The translations under genes and the position numbers were made by a program. A model generated the notes under the pieces. That model did no database searches, was not told where the DNA came from, and saw nothing but the letters and a program-made list of their open reading frames with translations. Positions 42,928-54,036 of a stretch of DNA of 64,000 nucleotides are shown piece by piece. The stretch lies in the NCBI GenBank assembly GCA_029747015.1, contig JAKOGI010000003.1, positions 763,001-827,000 on the forward strand. The letters run 5' to 3'. Source of the stretch: Carnegiea gigantea (lineage: Eukaryota > Streptophyta > Magnoliopsida > Caryophyllales > Cactaceae). Every line of letters starts with the position of its first letter. Position 1 is the stretch's first letter.

Positions 42928-45261
42928 TCAAGTATATGGCACGTTAATGATATTGACCATCCAAGTCACGCACAAACAATTAACTTTAAGAAAACAAGCA
43001 AGGCATAGCCAACCAAGATTAGGATAACCACAATTTATCATAATATGCAAAAACAAGCAGTTCAGAACAGTGTCGAGAACAGTCAAAAAAGTGAGAAAGA
43101 AGGGAAGATAGAACAGGGAAGGAATCAGGGGTAGAGCTGTTCCAGGAAGAGAAGCGAATTTGGCTGAGAGAGTTGAAAGAATCAACATGAGATCCTCATG
43201 GCGCTTGGCATTGAGAGCCTTCTCCTCAGCAAGAGCAGCTTGAACCTCAGCAAGCTCGGTCTTCAACCAGGATTGATTCAGTAGCAAGGCATCAATAGAA
43301 GGCTCACTGGAGGAAGAACCAGGAACAGGGGGAAAGGGTGTTCGAGGCCCCTGTTCCGAAGCTGCTTGGTCTCCTCTGACCAATTTAAACCCTCACCCCA
43401 TTAGAGTGCTACTCCCTATTGCATCAATCATCTGTACCCCCACTTTCTTCTGCAGTGAAATCCCTAAGTGCTCAAACACAAGACTTAGTAAGAAACCATA
43501 CCCCAGATCATGTTCTCTTGAGGTGTTTGCAATCCTGGAGATATGGCGAATCATGATTGCTGGGAGGTTAATTTGCTCTCCTCTATCCATAAGGTCAATA
43601 AAACATTGATCCATGGCATCCGCAAGATTGCGGCCTTGACCTCTAGGGATGATATTCTTAATAATGAACCAAAAGAGCAATTGATGAAGAGAAGTCATGT
43701 CACCTTTCTTGATGGACTAGGGGGCTTTCAACCTTGTTTGCTGGCTCAGTATTTGAGTTAATTGCAGCAGTCGTGCTGTCCCAAGCACGGTCTTGTCCTC
43801 CCGGATATATATATCAAAACCTTCAGCAGGAACACCGAAAATTACACCCAGATCTTTGGCATTGAATTTTAGTTGCTTCCCATTGACTTCACTTGTCACC
43901 ACAACATTGGTGACATTGCAATTCGTATAAAATTCGGCCAAATTTGAGACAGAATACCCCAGTTGGGTGTTTGCAAACAGTTCCAGTCACCCCTGGGCTC
44001 TGAGCTTGTCCAGAAACACTTCCAGACCCTGTTCCTGAAAGTATGTCACCATCACAATTTTGCCCCGCACCACACTTCTCTGAAAAAATTGGGCCAATTT
44101 TGAAGTGGTGGGTGCTGCCTTCTTTGCCTTTTTGGAGTTGGGGTCTTCAGGTTCATCCTCAGCAGGGCCCTATTTGGGGACCTGTTTGGGAGAAATCTTC
44201 CCCTTAGGAACAGTCTTCTTGGAGGGTGTTTGCTGGGTTGGTGGGGTCTGTTCAAAGTTAGGTTCGGCTGGAGCTTTGCCTTTGCCCTTGGCAGGTGACT
44301 CGACAGGAGAGACCTAGGGAGAGCCCTGTTCAGTAGGGGCTTTTCTGGTTTCTCGAACAGGTGAGCTCTCTGGTGAGGAAACAATCCCCTCAACCAGGAG
44401 AGGCTCCTGTTTGGAGGAACCAGCTGGTTTAGAAGGCCGAGAGGTGCTTTGAGAGGCTAATCTGTGAGACTTTCTGGAGGCTTTAGGAGTAGGTTTAGGT
44501 TTAGCAGATCTGGGTTGTGAGGGTGAAAAGGAGGCTTTAGCTTGCTTAGCCTCTTTAGCCTGCATGCCCTTAAACTGTCGAACAAGTGGGAGATCTGTTC
44601 GTCCCGCAGGCACCTTAATTCTTTTCTTCTTTTGACCCTCACCGGTTTGAGGTGTTTGCACCGGTGTTGTTTGAACATTTTCAACAGGGATCTCAGGCCT
44701 CTCACCCAAATCTACATCAATATCAGCAACCTTCTCCGTAAAATCATCCAACCTCTCTTTAAAAACACGACTGGGCTCAGGTTGCGGTTCACTAAAGTCA
44801 GAAACAAGTTCCGACCTTGTTTCTGCCAGCATAATTTTACATCCGGTTATATGCACATCATCCGAGTCTCCCTCAGATAGAGACGAGTCATCATCCACAT
44901 CAACAGCATCAACAACCTCAGTTTGGACCTTACTTGGTCCAGCGACACTTTTAACCCCAGGTGGTTCAAGAATAGGTTCAAACAACTCCAAATCCCACCC
45001 AAATTCGGGTGGTACATCAGCTAAACCCAACCCCACAGAGTTCAAGTTCACACAAGTCAAAAACCCAAAAGGTTTCGAGATAATTGGCAAAGGAGGCAAA
45101 AATTCGAACCTCATACCTCCAAAAAGTACCGGAGCAGTGACGGCTGACACGGGCAGTGATGCTGCAGCCGGCGGAGATGCCATGCGTGACCGCTTCGAAG
45201 CCGGAGCTGGGGCGGCGATTGAGCTACGTTTGCCGATGGTGAGCTTGCCGGAAGTCGCCAT
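42928..45261 (-). pseudogene. Sirevirus env-like third ORF, five internal stops
   Basis: A frame of 777 codons opens at ATG 45261, about 0.5 kb downstream of pol, and keeps one phase to 42928 with stops at 44314 and about 44171, 43989, 43717 and 43393. The N-terminal half is acidic then Lys/Pro/Ser-rich and looks disordered. The middle part (about 44000-43400) has the ordered domain often labelled putative plant transposon protein (LAEFYTNCNV, LKFNAKDLGVIFGVP, GRNLADAMDQ). A predicted coiled coil (LKTELAEVQAALAEEKALNAK) follows, then two strongly hydrophobic stretches. Such third ORFs are known as env-like in SIRE elements; their role is unproven. The hydrophobic tail may simply be T-rich non-coding DNA read by chance. 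Confidence 0.75.
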
Positions 45262-45799
45262 TGAAGCAGGGAGCTGAGGTTTGAGAGTTTTAGGGTTTTA
45301 GGATTTTAGGGTTTGAGAAGAAGAGAGTTTTCGGGAGAGAGTTTCGGGGGAGAAATTTTCGGGAGAGAGATTTTCAGGAGAGAGAGAAGCAGAGTAATGT
45401 GAGTAGACGCAGGAGCTGTGGAGTCAGCCGTTTTTGCAACCAACAAAAAATAAAAATAAAATAAAGACTCCCAGCTGCGCACGCCTTGAGAAGAGTGAAG
45501 GATTTAAAATTCTTAACAACTGAATTAATTACCTGAATTGCACACGTATAACAAACAATAGCCATACCTTTTTGTGGCGCTTGTTCTTGAAGTCAATTAT
45601 TCGGTAACAAAGGACGATAAGGACAATATCATCAGACCTCAACGAGTGTCAACAAGCTGTATTCCACACATGTGCTAAATATAGCTCCACGTTTGACTGC
45701 AGCCAATAATTTTAACAAGCTTGACCTGAAAAATCTTTTAACTAACCAAGCATTGGGGGTTAATAAAAATGATCAAGTTGTTTTAATTAAATCCAGTTC

Positions 45800-48423
45800 A
45801 AGTCTATTCTTCTCAAATTATTCTCTTCTTAGTACCTTGGTGAAAATATCAGCAATTTATTTATTAGTGGCACAAAAATTCATTGAAATTAATCCTTTTT
45901 CAACATTATCTCTTAAAAAATGATGACGAATGTCAATATGTTTAGTCCTTTTATGTTGACATGGGTTCTTGGAGATATTAATAGCACTTGTATTGTCACA
46001 AAAAATAGGAATGCATCCCGTGTTAACACAAAAGTCTTTGAGTTACTGCCTTATCCACAGCAATTGAGCATAACAAGAAGCAGCTGCAATATATTCAGCT
46101 TCTGCTGTGGACATGGCAACAGAGTGTTGTTTCTTGGTTACCCAAGATACCAAACAAGGTCCAAGAAAATGAGTCATATCTGAGGTGCTTTTTCTATTAA
46201 CCAAGAAACTTTCAAAACCAGGGGGTTGCATTACATACACCTCCTCTTTAAGGTATCCGTTGAGGAATGCACTTTTGACATCCATCTGATATAGTTTGAT
46301 CTCCATGTGGGCTGCAAAAGCTATCAAGATTCGAATGGCCTCAATCCTTGCAACAGGTGCAAAGGTTTCTTCATAATCAATGTCTTTTTCTTGGTTGTAG
46401 CTTTGAACCACCAGTAGCGCCTTGTTCCTAATGACTGTTCCGAACTCATCAAGCTTGTTCGGAACACCCACTTGGTGCCAATAATTGATCTGTCTTCCGG
46501 CTGAGGTACAAGATGCCACACCTTGTTCCTTTCAAATTGATGAAGCTCCTCTTGTATTGCTGTAACCCAATCTGAATCTGTAAGAGCTTCATTAACATTT
46601 TTAGGCTCAATGTTAGAGAGAAAAGCATATAAAGCACAGAAATTTTTGAGCTTGAATCTAGTTTGCACTCCTGTATTAAGGTCAGACAAAATTTAATCAA
46701 GAGGGTACAAACTTTGGTGCTTCCATGGTCGTAGAGTAAGCGGATCCACAGACACGCTCTCTAATCTTGCTTGGATACTTGGTGAAACAAGTTCAGAAAC
46801 TGTTCCGGAGCCTGTTCCTGAGCCTGATCTGAAGCCTATTCCCGAGCCTGTTTCTGGAGTATTAGGCTGGTTTTGTTCCAAACTGGGTTCAGCAATACTT
46901 CCCCCTGTTTGGTTTAGACCTTGCCCATCTTCCAAGGAAACAACTCCAGGCCCTGATCCATCCTCGGGATACTTACCTTCTTTATATGTGAGTAACAAAT
47001 TTTTCTTAGCAAGGCCCAGTTCGAAATCATCATCTTGTGCATCAATCTCAACTAGAGAGTTAGTTTCATCAAAAAGCATATGCACACTCTTCTCAACACA
47101 CAAGGTTCGCTTATTGAATACTTTGTAAGCCTTACTGTGTGAGGAGTACCCAAGAAAGATTGCCTTATCACTCCTTAGATCAAACTTCCCTAAGACATCC
47201 TTCCCATTATTATGCACATAACATTTACAGCCAAATACTCTCAAATGCATAATATTGGATTTTCTACCCTTGAAAAGTTCATAAGGAGTTTTGTTAAGAA
47301 TAGGTCTAATCATGCATCTATTGATAATGTAACATGATGTGTTCAAAATTTCCGCCCAAAAATTTCTAGCAAGACCACTAGCAATAAACATTGTTCTAGT
47401 CATGTCTTGTAGAGTTCAATTTTTACGCTCTACCACCCCGTTCTGTTGGGGTGTTCTTGGAGCTGAAAAATTATGATCAACACCATGCTCATTACAATAG
47501 TCAATAAAGCTCGAATTTTCAAATTTTGTACCATGTTCAGACCTTAGGCACACCAATGAGTGTCCTACTCTCTTTTCAGTCTTTTTAATGAATGCAAGAA
47601 ATTTTTCAAAAGTTTCATCTTTAGAAGTCAAAAACAGGGTCCAAGTGAAATGAGAGTAGTCATCCACTATAACAAGCACATACCTCTTCCCACCTCTACT
47701 CATGATCCTCATAGGACCACACAAATCGACATGTAACATTTCGAGAGGTCGGGTAGTGCTAACACAATTTTTCAATTTAAAAGAATTTCTGACTTGTTTT
47801 CCACTAGCACAAGCGTCACATACCTTGCCATCATTGTATTTGATGGAAGGCAATCCGACTACTAGGTCTTTAGAAACTAATTTGTTTAAAAGTGAGAGAC
47901 TTGCATGACCTAATCTCTTGTGCCAAAGCATTACATCATCATTTAGGGCACCTAAACAAGTCAGATTATTTTGGAGAAGGGAAGAAATACACACTTTATA
48001 AACATTTTTGTATCGCTTCTCTCTCAACACGACATCTCCTGTGTCCATATTAACAACCAAGCAACGTGTTGCAGAAAACACTACTAGGTTGTCTTTATCA
48101 CATAGTTGGGATACACTAAGTAAATTATGTTTCAAACCATCTATAAGATATACATTGTCAATAGAATGGGAGGGTGACTCACCTATCTTACCAATTTCGA
48201 CAATTGTCCCGGACTTGCCGTTACCAAATGCTACACTCCCTCCTTCTGAGGCTGTAAGTGAGAGGAAGTTGGATTTCTTACCAGTCATATGCCTTGAACA
48301 TCCGCTATCAATATACCACAGCTGGCTGTTTCCTGGGTTGTTCCCTAGGCTGTTTCCTAGGTTGTTCCCTGGGTTGTTTCCTAGGCTATTTGTTGGATTG
48401 TTTGCCGGATTGTTCCCTCTCAC
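45800..48423 (-). pseudogene. Sirevirus pol, reverse transcriptase core deleted
   Basis: Pol follows gag in the same frame after two stop codons. A short Asn/Gly/Pro repeat precedes the protease motif WYIDSGCSRHMTG (about 48300). Integrase has the HHCC region (HKRLGHAS...CDACASGK) and catalytic core with DLCGP, DDYSHFTW and the TPQQNGVVERKN motif. TGA near 47413 follows that motif. Reverse transcriptase begins near 46690 with [18 protein letters not shown], shifts frame near 46455, and runs through [18 protein letters not shown]. At about 46195 it jumps from QPPGFE directly to NRKSTS of RNase H. Some 240 residues, including the YVDD active site, are missing. RNase H remains ([18 protein letters not shown]), with later stops. 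Confidence 0.92.
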
Positions 48424-48441
48424 TTTAGCCTACAAAACAAA

Positions 48442-50249
48442 TTAGGGGTTAGTTTTGGGAACCCAGATCCACTGGGGTCTCATTCCCTTAGACATGCGAA
48501 GCTTATCTTTTCTAACCCAAATTTGCTTCACATAAATCAAGTTGCTTTCCATGGCATACTTTCTTATAGGACAAGCATACCGATAATGCCCCGTTTTACC
48601 ACAATGAAAACAAACAATATTTTCAGGTAATCCCACATATTTTCTATTAACAGGGTAAACGGTGCGCTTAGTCACAAAGCCTAATCCTCTTTTGCCTCGG
48701 TTAAAGTGAATGTTCAGCCAATTCAGTGCCTGTGAGAACTTGTTCCAGCGCCTGTTTGCAGTAAGGTCTGATTCTGCTTGTTTTAATTTTTCAAGCAATT
48801 TACTGTTCTCAATAAGCAGGGATTCAACCTTCTGTTTCAGTTCAAGGGACTCATTTTCAAGCTTAGTGAAGTCAGTAGCAAAAGCTTCTTCTTTCATACT
48901 TAAGGTCTCTTTGGACTTATTGAGGTCTTCATGCAAAACAATGTTCTTCATATCAATTTCAATTTTTTCACTTTTAAGGATTTTGTTTTCATGCTCTAAT
49001 TCTCTAATATCCCTTTTTAACTCAGAACATGCATCCTTTAACATGCAATTTTCAGAATTAATAGCATCACACTCATCCATCAAAGTGAATAATAACTCTT
49101 CAAGTTTTGCTTTATTTAGACCATGTACCTTATCCTTAAGTTGAGCTAAGCTGTCCAGAGGCTCATCATCTGAGTCAGAGTCACTTCTGGCCATAAGAGC
49201 TACAGCAGCATCTTCTTCTTCAGTCCCTTCCTCGTCCTCGGTAGAATCACCCCAAGCCGCAAGCATTGCCCTTGAGAAACGCCTGGCTGAACTATTTCCA
49301 ACCTGTTTTCTGCCCTGTTTCCTGGACTGTTCGGGCTCTTGTTCCTCTTTCAGCAAAGGGCAGTTTTTCACAATGTGATCAAGCTTACCACATTTGAAAC
49401 AACCTGAAAACTGTTCCCTATCATTGTTCCTTGACTTGCTGAAGTTTTTCTTCTTAGCATTTTCCTTGGCCTTCTTGAAAAACTTATTGAATTTTCGGGT
49501 GATCATAACCATTTCTTCATCATCAACATCCGAGCTATCCTCCTCTATGACTTTTAGAGCAATTCCTCAGTCCTTTTTGGTCTCCTCTTTTTGTTGAGAA
49601 TTCCTCCTAAGTTCATAGGTTTGGAGATTGCCAATAAGCTCAACCAAGGTAATCTTTTTCAAGTCCTTGGCCACTTGAATAGCCGTGACTTTGACTTCTC
49701 AAGAATGAGGTAAAAACCTTAGGATCTTCCTGACCAACTCTTCAGTGGTGAAGGACTTCCCTAATGACTTTAACTCATTTGTTATATGGGTGAAACGGGT
49801 ATACATATTCATCACCGTTTCACGATCACCCATTTCAAGCAATTCGTATTTTCTCATAAGTAGCTCAATGCGTGATTGCTTCAGTTGATTTGTGCCTTCA
49901 TGAGCTACTTGAAGGGCGTCCCATATGTCCTTGGCTGACTCGCACTCAGAAATGCGAGTGTACTCATCCGGTCCAAGACCAAAATACAAGAGTTTTTGGC
50001 TTTGGCGTTTTTCTCCATCATCTTGAAGTCTTCGGCATTGAACTCTTCAGGCTTTTTGTGAACTTTGCTTCCATCTTTGATCACTTTTATGGGAATGAGT
50101 GGTCCACTCTTGATAAACATCCATAACTCGTAGTCCTCAGCTTGAATGTAGTTTTCCATTCTATTCTTCCACCAACTATAATGTTGACCATTAACGTATG
50201 GTGGTCGAGTTATGGATTGCCCCTTAAGCATGCCATGTGGTATACTCAT
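48442..50249 (-). pseudogene. Sirevirus gag, one frameshift and two stops
   Basis: Gag starts at ATG 50249, 43 bases inside the primer site. The N-terminal Copia gag domain (PPYVNGQHYSWWKNRM) shifts frame by a one-base loss in an A run near 50000. It continues with KDIWDALQVAHEGT and LLMRKYELLEM. Stops lie near 49700 (at a conserved Trp position) and 49566. The C-terminal part has two CCHC knuckles, CFKCGKLDHIVKNC (about 49415) and CFHCGKTGHYRYAC (about 48605). They are separated by a long coiled-coil region rich in Leu, Glu and Lys, as in other Sireviruses. Gag would coat the RNA and form particles. Confidence 0.9.
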
Positions 50250-50291
50250 GTTTAGGATCTCTCAAGATGTTAATCTTTTTAATGAGAACCT

Positions 50292-50303
50292 GCTCTGATA
50301 CCA
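50292..50303 (-). other. Primer binding site of the Sirevirus
   Basis: TGGTATCAGAGC on the minus strand, two bases from the LTR, complements the initiator Met tRNA. It is the same primer type as the chromovirus uses. Confidence 0.95.
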
Positions 50304-50305
50304 CT

Positions 50306-51676
50306 TGATAGAAATGAGAGTACACAAACACAAGAGGGGGGTGAATTGTCTTGCTAAATTTTCGCAGTTTTCTGGAAACAGGCTTAGGCCCTATTTGGAC
50401 AGGCTGTTTGTAACACGTCCAGAAAACGCAAATGCAGCGGAAAGAAGTAAAAAAGAGAGTATACACGGGATTTTTATGTGGAAACACCTCTAGCCCAACT
50501 GAGGTGAAAAACCACAACCTACCTCTGTAGAATTTTCAACCACTTCACTATTCGGGCTAAACACGTTACAATGTAACTCACACTGTTACAACTTGTAAAA
50601 CACACGTAACCGTCTTTCCTAAGACCAGTTACCCCACGTCTAAAATTTCCTTGATTTGGACACACTCAACTCACTTTTGAGAGAGAGAAAATAAGATGGA
50701 CACCTTACTTTTGTGCTTCTCAAATAAGCTAGTGTAAGGTACAAGTATGCTCCTAGTATGCCAACTTTAAAAGCTCAATCCTGCACATACTTGGGTCGGT
50801 TTTCTTTATGAAAAATATGGCTCTTAAACTCTGGACTATTGCTGTGAAAATCGATAAAGAAAATGAGTGTGGAGTCTTGCTTAAATAGAAAACCAAGTGG
50901 AATAATCACAAATATTTTCTAAAAAGAAAAAGCTTAGGCCACAAGGAGTGGAAAGTGTGAGCTGAAATTTCCACTAACTACTTGAGCTACACGGTTATTT
51001 TCAACCACAAAAACTCAGTAAATCATCCTATGATTTTCTCCACAAATTCAACCATTTTCTAAAAATAGAGATTTTGTTACTTGGAGAATAAAGCACTCTA
51101 AAAATAGACTTGCAATTCTTCCCAAGTTTCTCATAGCCAAAAATAGTCTCGTTGGACTAAATAATCAGCAGAAAATCTTGCTCAAAAATCTCAGAGACGT
51201 TAGCCAAAAAATTAGAGAAGAATTTGTGAAAAATATTTTTGCAGTTTGGCTTGAGAACATCCTGAACACCTTGTTCCCAAAACTGTTCTGAGATAATGTT
51301 CTGAAATATTTTCAAAAAGCAAAACCATTTCAAGTAAGTGTTAAATCAAGACTTTCTAATTGACATATTAATAAGAATCTAAAAATATAAAACCTATAAC
51401 AAACCAAGACTCTTGTTGAATCAACCGGACATCTTGTAAAAAAACAACTTGCTGCTCTAAACACCTTGCAGAACTGATCCCCAGGCTGTTCTGGATTCCT
51501 GAATCAACTGATCTTGAGGACCTGTTCTTAAGACCTGTTCTTAAGCATGGTTAACCAAGCAATTTCAAAGTATTTCAAACAACATTTAGAATCTGTTTGA
51601 AGAACATACTCAAGCATATATTACATTTGTGTTTGTTATCATCAAAATCTTACATTACATAAGAATAGGGTCAACA
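50306..51676 (-). repeat. 5' LTR of the Sirevirus
   Basis: Same length as the 3' copy (1,371 bp) and followed by the TTTAT duplication. It would carry the promoter for the minus-strand transcript. Confidence 0.95.
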
Positions 51677-51713
51677 TTTATCCATAAAATCGGATTCTTA
51701 CACCAACAACCAG

Positions 51714-52619
51714 TGGGTGCAAGGAGGAGGGAGTTTGCAAAAGTCAGAATGTCCAACCTCGACAAGCACATATCAATCAAGGTAGTGGAAGTCATGACTA
51801 TCAGGAATGAACTAAGCATAGTAGTAGAAGTTGGAACTTGCGCATTTTATGTTGAGGTGATAACAAACTGCTCATTCAAGTAGTCAATTGAAGAAATACA
51901 CCCATAACGGTAAATGAAGACTTCACTTCATAACATCAAAAATTATTTGAAGTACTATGATCAAACTATGAACAACTATATATCGTGAAGGCAATAAGGT
52001 AACAGCTTGAATATACTAATTTTTTTTTAACATTTTGCTATGTGCAAGGGTACTTCTTTCATATTGAGAGTTTCTTTTCATCCTTTTTAAGAAGAATATA
52101 AACAAACTATTGGAAGAAGAATAATATAGACAAAATAATGGAGAGGTGCTTTCCTTTATATCCTATATTTGAAAAAAAGAAGAGAATACCTTGATTAGCA
52201 TGTCCATGAATCATAGAACCCTCGTCCATAAAAGCTGTTTTGTTCTGATAATTGGGCCAGCAGAAAGTCATCGAAAACAAATATCATTGGAACGTTGCAA
52301 AGAACCAAGTAGTAAATATGGGCTTTAGAAATAAATTTATATTTTGTTTCGTTTCATTGCTCCATCTTCCCAGTAGCCTAGGTTGGATGGGAATCTCATC
52401 TGGCCCATTTATAACGTTCTCTATAGGCCCATGTCTCAGAACGTCGTCGTTTCAAGTAGTTAAAACTTCAAATGGATTTCGGCTTTCAATCCCCGCACCG
52501 ATTTTGCCAATCATCGTCCTCTTCCGATCTTCCTGGCGAATTTGCATGCGACTTCTGCTCTGTGGTTTTCTGGGAGATTTTCCGGCTGTCATACTAGGCG
52601 CATATTTATCTCTCATCCA
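51714..52619. other. Upstream region of the methyltransferase-like gene
   Basis: No gene is recognised. The last 150-200 bases are probably promoter and 5' untranslated region. An overlapping open frame in another phase (52252-52758) has no conserved features. Confidence 0.5.
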
Positions 52620-53795
52620 ATGGGCACTCCCTCGGCTGCCCTCTACTCCATTAGAACCCCTGTGGGTTGCTGCGTCAGTCACAAACTTTCAGCTAGGCAT
52701 TTCAACAAACAGTTGGTGGGCACAAGACACTCCCTTATTTCTCCACCAAACAAGGTGAATTTCTCAAACTCCTCCCCTTTGGAGCTACATTCAGCTAATA
52801 TTAGGCGTCCCCAGTTGATCAAACCCATCAAATGTGCAGTCACTGAGAACCCCAGTTCAAAATTCGAAACCCCGGAGCTTTGGCTGAAGCTCAGGAGCTT
52901 ATCATTTGATTCAGTGAAAGCGGGGTTGTCTCAATTGACTCCCCTTGATGTCTGTAAGTTCTTGGGTGTCGCAGCAGTTGCCATTGCGGGGGTGAAATGG
53001 GCGGTTAATTCGGTATTCAATCCTTTTTTCTGGATGTATTTTAGCTGCACATGGGTGTTTTGGCCTTGGTTTGTGGCTGTTGCGACTGGGGTTTATGGCA
53101 TGTATTGTTACCGCAAGTACTCTCGTGGCAAAGCTAGTGTGTTTGAGCAGCTTGCCATTGTCACTTCTGCATTCGTGTGGCTAACACTGGTTCCACCTGC
53201 ACATTTCAATGGGTTTTTAGAAGGATGGCCCTTTGTATTTTTCTTTGTTTATCACTATTTTTTCTTCCTCAATGTTAGCATTCGGAAACGGCTTTATGGC
53301 GATACCTATCCAAGGCCACATGATCCCAAGTGGGATGTCAGTGTGCCCAATTGGTATCGGGTCCTTTTCTTTGTTGGAATTATGGTTGCGCATTGGCTTG
53401 CGGCATTCGAGGGACCAGAATTGCACCTTATTCCGGGAGGATGGAGTAACGTTTGGATCTGGTGTCTGATTATGGTCACTGTCTTTTTGCATTACAATGC
53501 TTCATGGTACCTATCCAAGTACTCAGAGAAGGTCGTAATGCCTACTGCAGTTGTACAATTCGGGCCATATAGATGGATTCGCCATCCCATTTATGCATCC
53601 ACGATGCTTTTGTTCTGCACATACTTTATGGCACTCCGAGCACCAATCAGTACCCTATTTATTGTTGCTGTCTGCTGCATCTACTACGATCAGAAGGCAA
53701 AATTAGAGGAAGCATTGATGGTAGACACATTCAGAGAGAGGTATCTTGAGTACAAGAGCAAAGTTAGGTACAAATTCATTCCTTTTGTTTATTAG
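52620..53795 (+). CDS. ICMT/PEMT-family membrane methyltransferase-like protein, probably plastid
   Basis: A single-exon gene of 391 residues. I chose ATG 52620 because the open frame extends 26 codons further upstream without another ATG. The first 75 or so residues are rich in Ser, Arg, Lys and Thr, and IKCAV resembles a stromal-peptidase cut site, so plastid import is likely. Several hydrophobic helices follow (AVAIAGVKW, FWMYFSCTWVFWPWFVAVA, FVFFFVYHYFFFLNV, CLIMVTVFLHYNAS, TMLLFCTYFMALRAP). The family signature GPYRWIRHPIYAS is at 315-327, and the matching EE of KLEEALM at 363-364 precedes the F-x-x-x-Y-x-x-Y pattern. These form the S-adenosylmethionine site in isoprenylcysteine carboxyl methyltransferases and phospholipid N-methyltransferases. 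The substrate is unknown; a plastid location argues against prenylated proteins. Confidence 0.85.
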   Translation: MGTPSAALYSIRTPVGCCVSHKLSARHFNKQLVGTRHSLISPPNKVNFSNSSPLELHSANIRRPQLIKPIKCAVTENPSSKFETPELWLKLRSLSFDSVKAGLSQLTPLDVCKFLGVAAVAIAGVKWAVNSVFNPFFWMYFSCTWVFWPWFVAVATGVYGMYCYRKYSRGKASVFEQLAIVTSAFVWLTLVPPAHFNGFLEGWPFVFFFVYHYFFFLNVSIRKRLYGDTYPRPHDPKWDVSVPNWYRVLFFVGIMVAHWLAAFEGPELHLIPGGWSNVWIWCLIMVTVFLHYNASWYLSKYSEKVVMPTAVVQFGPYRWIRHPIYASTMLLFCTYFMALRAPISTLFIVAVCCIYYDQKAKLEEALMVDTFRERYLEYKSKVRYKFIPFVY

Positions 53796-53992
53796 TTAAG
53801 ACCATAGGATTAAGTGCTAGTGCATCTCTCTGTAGAATGTGATACTTGGACATTGGGACAATTGAGGTAGTATGATCACAATGTATCCACTTGCTATGCT
53901 TGCTGGTGCTGTGGATGCATTTTCCAGAGTTATTTATTCGGTTTGTATTATATGTGTTAATCTTACTGTGCTGGGCTCTTGTGATGCTATCT

Positions 53993-54036
53993 TTGTTTTT
54001 GTTTTTGTTTTTGTTTTTGTTTTTGTTTTTGTTTTT
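53993..54036 (+). repeat. TTTTTG hexanucleotide repeat
   Basis: About seven copies of TTTTTG, roughly 200 bases past the stop of the methyltransferase-like gene, probably within its 3' untranslated region. Confidence 0.95.

Larger units (their letters stand above)
41278..51676 (-). mobile_element. Sirevirus-type Ty1/Copia retrotransposon, 10.4 kb, inactive
   Basis: Two LTRs of exactly 1,371 bp bound the element (41278-42648 and 50306-51676), with a perfect 5-bp duplication TTTAT at 41273-41277 and 51677-51681. Reading on the minus strand the order is LTR, initiator-Met primer site, gag with two zinc knuckles, protease, integrase, reverse transcriptase, RNase H, a third env-like ORF, polypurine tract, LTR. 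Integrase ahead of reverse transcriptase defines Copia. The long gag, the env-like third ORF, the 10.4-kb length and the large LTRs fit Sireviruses (SIRE1/Maximus group). The LTRs differ by about 13 of the first 265 aligned bases. A deletion removes most of reverse transcriptase, so the element cannot move by itself. Confidence 0.93.
38002..51713. mobile_element. Old non-coding LTR element hosting later insertions
   Basis: Two diverged direct repeats start TGTTGGAGTAATTTCC and end ACACCAACA. The left is 38007-38522 (516 bp). The right is 40556-51708, broken by a MITE and a Copia element. The whole is flanked by GCCAG (38002-38006) and ACCAG (51709-51713), a 5-bp duplication with one change. 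A purine-rich GGAAGTGGTGGTGA precedes the right LTR, like a polypurine tract. The internal 2.0 kb (38523-40555) shows no gag or pol, so it behaves like a non-autonomous LARD-type element. I could not find a primer site. Confidence 0.7.

Noticed and set aside
44052..44393. Basic Pro/Arg-rich frame overlapping the env-like ORF
   Set aside because: It is a different-phase shadow of the Lys/Pro-rich part of the env-like ORF.
48710..49144. A 144-codon plus-strand open frame
   Set aside because: It is antisense to the Sirevirus gag coiled-coil region and only mirrors its codon bias.
52542..52619. A start at 52542 for the methyltransferase-like gene
   Set aside because: The codon there is TTG. The first in-frame ATG is 52620, and the protein from there has a complete transit-like peptide.
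52252..52758. A 168-codon plus-strand open frame overlapping the methyltransferase-like gene
   Set aside because: It is in a different phase from the conserved frame, has no recognisable motif and ends within the transit-peptide region.
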